This document shows positions 63,973 through 64,000 of a stretch of 64,000 nt of DNA, piece after piece. Each line of letters starts with the position of its first letter. Position 1 is the stretch's first letter. The position numbers and the translations under genes were made by a program. The DNA is taken from positions 684,730-748,729 of the forward strand of contig NC_043744.1 of NCBI RefSeq assembly GCF_004337985.1, given 5' to 3'. The notes under the pieces were generated by a model. That model ran no database searches. It was not told the DNA's origin and was given only the letters and a program-made list of their open reading frames with translations. The stretch is from Pyricularia pennisetigena. Taxonomy: Eukaryota > Ascomycota > Sordariomycetes > Magnaporthales > Pyriculariaceae.

Positions 63973-64000
63973 CTACATGAGATGAGGGGTGGAAGTCCAG

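Overview
The window is nuclear DNA of a filamentous ascomycete (Pezizomycotina, probably Sordariomycetes). Evidence: short spliceosomal introns (mostly 50-150 nt, GT..AG, CTGAC/CTAAC-type branch points), dispersed 5S rRNA genes of Neurospora type, and fungus-restricted families (PTH11-like rhodopsin-domain proteins, Zn2Cys6 regulator, DUF3632, GH128, fungal cyanide hydratase, GH7 cellobiohydrolase). A plant-associated saprotroph or pathogen is a fair inference from cellobiohydrolase, cyanide hydratase, GH128 glucanase and several secreted proteins. Exon models were built by hand from frame continuity, splice signals and family motifs.

Layout. 0-5 kb is housekeeping: the end of RNA polymerase III subunit Rpc31, the polyadenylation factor Fip1 (minus) and, divergently, nucleoporin Nup49 (plus), followed by two tandem 5S rRNA copies. 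5.9-16 kb is mostly minus strand: GPI-anchored GH128 protein, peroxisomal thiolase with a PTS2, a CENP-L/Fta1-like kinetochore protein, a monocarboxylate-type MFS carrier and a secreted M28 aminopeptidase, then a broken ORF remnant. 18-30 kb is plus strand: GNAT acetyltransferase, a large secreted Gly/Ala/Ser-rich repeat protein with four cysteine-pair modules, a PTH11-like membrane protein with a novel three-repeat loop, and a sugar transporter with two micro-exons. 30-37.5 kb holds a small secreted protein with broken reading frame, two FAD monooxygenases and a small single-pass membrane protein. 41-51 kb holds GH7 cellobiohydrolase, a second rhodopsin-domain protein with unclear 5' end, cyanide hydratase and an M14 carboxypeptidase. 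53.5-58.7 kb has a Zn2Cys6 regulator (one frame break) divergent from an MFS transporter interrupted by a sequence gap. 59-64 kb has a DUF3632 protein, a predicted GPI-anchored RNase T1-type protein and a partial succinate-semialdehyde dehydrogenase-like gene with a GC-AG intron.

How the genes relate. Most are independent transcription units. The clearest functional pairing is the Zn2Cys6 regulator and the divergent MFS transporter, sharing a 574 bp promoter with a CCG-N4-CGG motif. Secreted degradative enzymes (GH7, GH128, M28, M14, RNase) and uptake carriers fit external nutrient acquisition; thiolase and the dehydrogenase are catabolic. Long A/T homopolymers recur through the window and two of the three assembly gaps touch them. 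I saw no tRNA, CRISPR array or intact transposon.
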